A stretch of DNA of 12,850 nt from Burkholderiales bacterium UBA2459 (GTDB lineage Bacteria > Pseudomonadota > Gammaproteobacteria > Burkholderiales > Burkholderiaceae_E). Numbering within the stretch: position 1 is the stretch's first letter; each line of letters begins with the position of its first letter. The stretch lies in assembly GCA_002342365.1 (NCBI GenBank), contig DDPV01000023.1, forward strand, positions 2,819-15,668, in the 5' to 3' direction. The notes under the pieces are model-generated. The model made no database searches, had not been told where the DNA came from, and worked only from the letters and a program-made list of their open reading frames with translations. The translations under genes and the position numbers were made by a program. Shown here piece by piece: positions 12,449 to 12,850 of this stretch.

Positions 12449-12850
12449 ATGCCTGCTCATCCAAAATCTACCGCCGCTCCGTCGACTTCGGCCACGGACC
12501 CATTGGTCCCGGCAAAGCGGAAAAAGGCGGCTCAAACGGCAAAGCGAGCCGGTGAACCCGCTCAGACTGGCGCAAGCGCTCGGCCCCTTAAGTCTGTCAC
12601 AACGGCCAAAGCAGCGGCGAAGGCAACGCCTGCGAGCAGGAGCAAAAATCCAGCAAAGGAGGCTGACGTGCAAACGCAGCGCGAGGAAGTCCTGCAAGCG
12701 TCGGTAAAAGCTCCGGCCAAAGCTTCCGCCAAAGCAAAGGCAAAGGAGAAAACAAAAGCTCCCGAGGCGGCGCCAAGTGCTGGGGTTGCGACGACTTCCG
12801 CCCGGAAAGCGTCAAGTACGACTGAGCCAACCAAGGCAGCAACCAAGGCA
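12449..12850 (+). CDS. rpoD: RNA polymerase sigma factor RpoD, N-terminal part
   Basis: An open frame of 134 codons runs from the ATG at 12449 through the right edge without a stop. It encodes a low-complexity Lys/Ala/Pro/Thr/Ser-rich tract with repeated AKA and PAK units (for example KAPAKASAKAKAKEK near residues 87-101). No sigma-70 domain is reached inside the window. The rpoD call is an inference: it follows dnaG with its own promoter, as in the rpsU-dnaG-rpoD operon, and Burkholderiales primary sigma factors commonly carry a long Lys/Ala-rich extension before region 1.1. The alternative is a histone H1-like DNA-binding protein of similar composition. GGGAA near 12438-12442 is a weak ribosome-binding candidate. 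Translation from this ATG is assumed because no earlier in-frame start gives a better fit. Confidence 0.75.
   Translation, partial: MPAHPKSTAAPSTSATDPLVPAKRKKAAQTAKRAGEPAQTGASARPLKSVTTAKAAAKATPASRSKNPAKEADVQTQREEVLQASVKAPAKASAKAKAKEKTKAPEAAPSAGVATTSARKASSTTEPTKAATKA

Noticed and set aside
36..12705. GCTTGC copies as a classical DNA uptake sequence
   Set aside because: The copies share no extended flanking sequence and lie mostly within codons, and the Neisseria-type GCCGTCTGAA was not noticed. Kept only as an over-representation finding.
12562..12846. Minus-strand open frames opposite the rpoD-like gene with a hydrophobic Ala/Leu/Phe-rich product
   Set aside because: The apparent membrane character is the reverse complement of Lys/Ala codons (CTT, TGC, GGC). 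The plus-strand frame is fully open, in the right place after dnaG, and has a promoter.
1..12850. Mobile elements, CRISPR arrays, toxin-antitoxin or defence systems
   Set aside because: No transposase, regular spaced repeats, restriction or toxin genes were found. XerD has the chromosomal housekeeping form, not an integron or phage integrase.

Overview
The window looks like a chromosomal housekeeping segment of a betaproteobacterium, most likely in Burkholderiales. By eye it is about 60% G+C. The clues are the right-hand order rpsU - yqeY - dnaG - (rpoD), a Lys/Ala-rich N-terminal extension on the presumed RpoD, and the loose grouping of xerD, plsY, tsaD and a HI0933-type flavoprotein ahead of rpsU. 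This placement rests on remembered gene order and protein style, not on a database search. There are no rRNA or tRNA genes, CRISPR arrays, insertion sequences, phage genes or recognisable defence systems. I found no new multi-gene system.

Layout, left to right. Positions 1-139 hold a nested inverted repeat and the upstream region of a DedA-family membrane protein gene (140-790, +). It converges on a minus-strand pair, tsaE then amiC (2637 down to 741): the t6A-pathway ATPase and a periplasmic N-acetylmuramoyl-L-alanine amidase. queG (2615-3790, +) starts inside the 5' end of tsaE and runs towards an AEC-family transporter (4735 down to 3827, -), with a weak terminator-like element between their ends. 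The plus strand then carries xerD (4761-5684), plsY (5717-6358) and a ROK-family sugar kinase (6408-7310). tsaD (8351 down to 7269, -) overlaps the end of the kinase. Its start codon interlocks with that of a HI0933-type flavoprotein (8350-9615, +). The macromolecular-synthesis cluster follows: rpsU (9632-9844), yqeY (9864-10310), dnaG (10392-12362) and the first 134 codons of a gene that should be rpoD (12449 to the right edge).

The genes group by theme. tsaE and tsaD serve tRNA t6A synthesis and queG finishes queuosine, so three tRNA-modification genes sit within 6 kb. xerD resolves chromosome dimers, amiC splits septal peptidoglycan, and plsY makes lysophosphatidate for membranes. rpsU, dnaG and probably rpoD couple translation, replication priming and transcription initiation, as in the classical operon, with yqeY inserted.

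The most notable feature is architecture rather than a novel gene. Nearly all strand switches have no spacer: two convergent pairs overlap by 42-50 bp, one divergent pair overlaps by 23 bp, one shares a CATG start, and another has 25 bp. Most start codons have no clear Shine-Dalgarno sequence; xerD is the best exception. The hexamer GCTTGC/GCAAGC appears several-fold over-represented by hand count.
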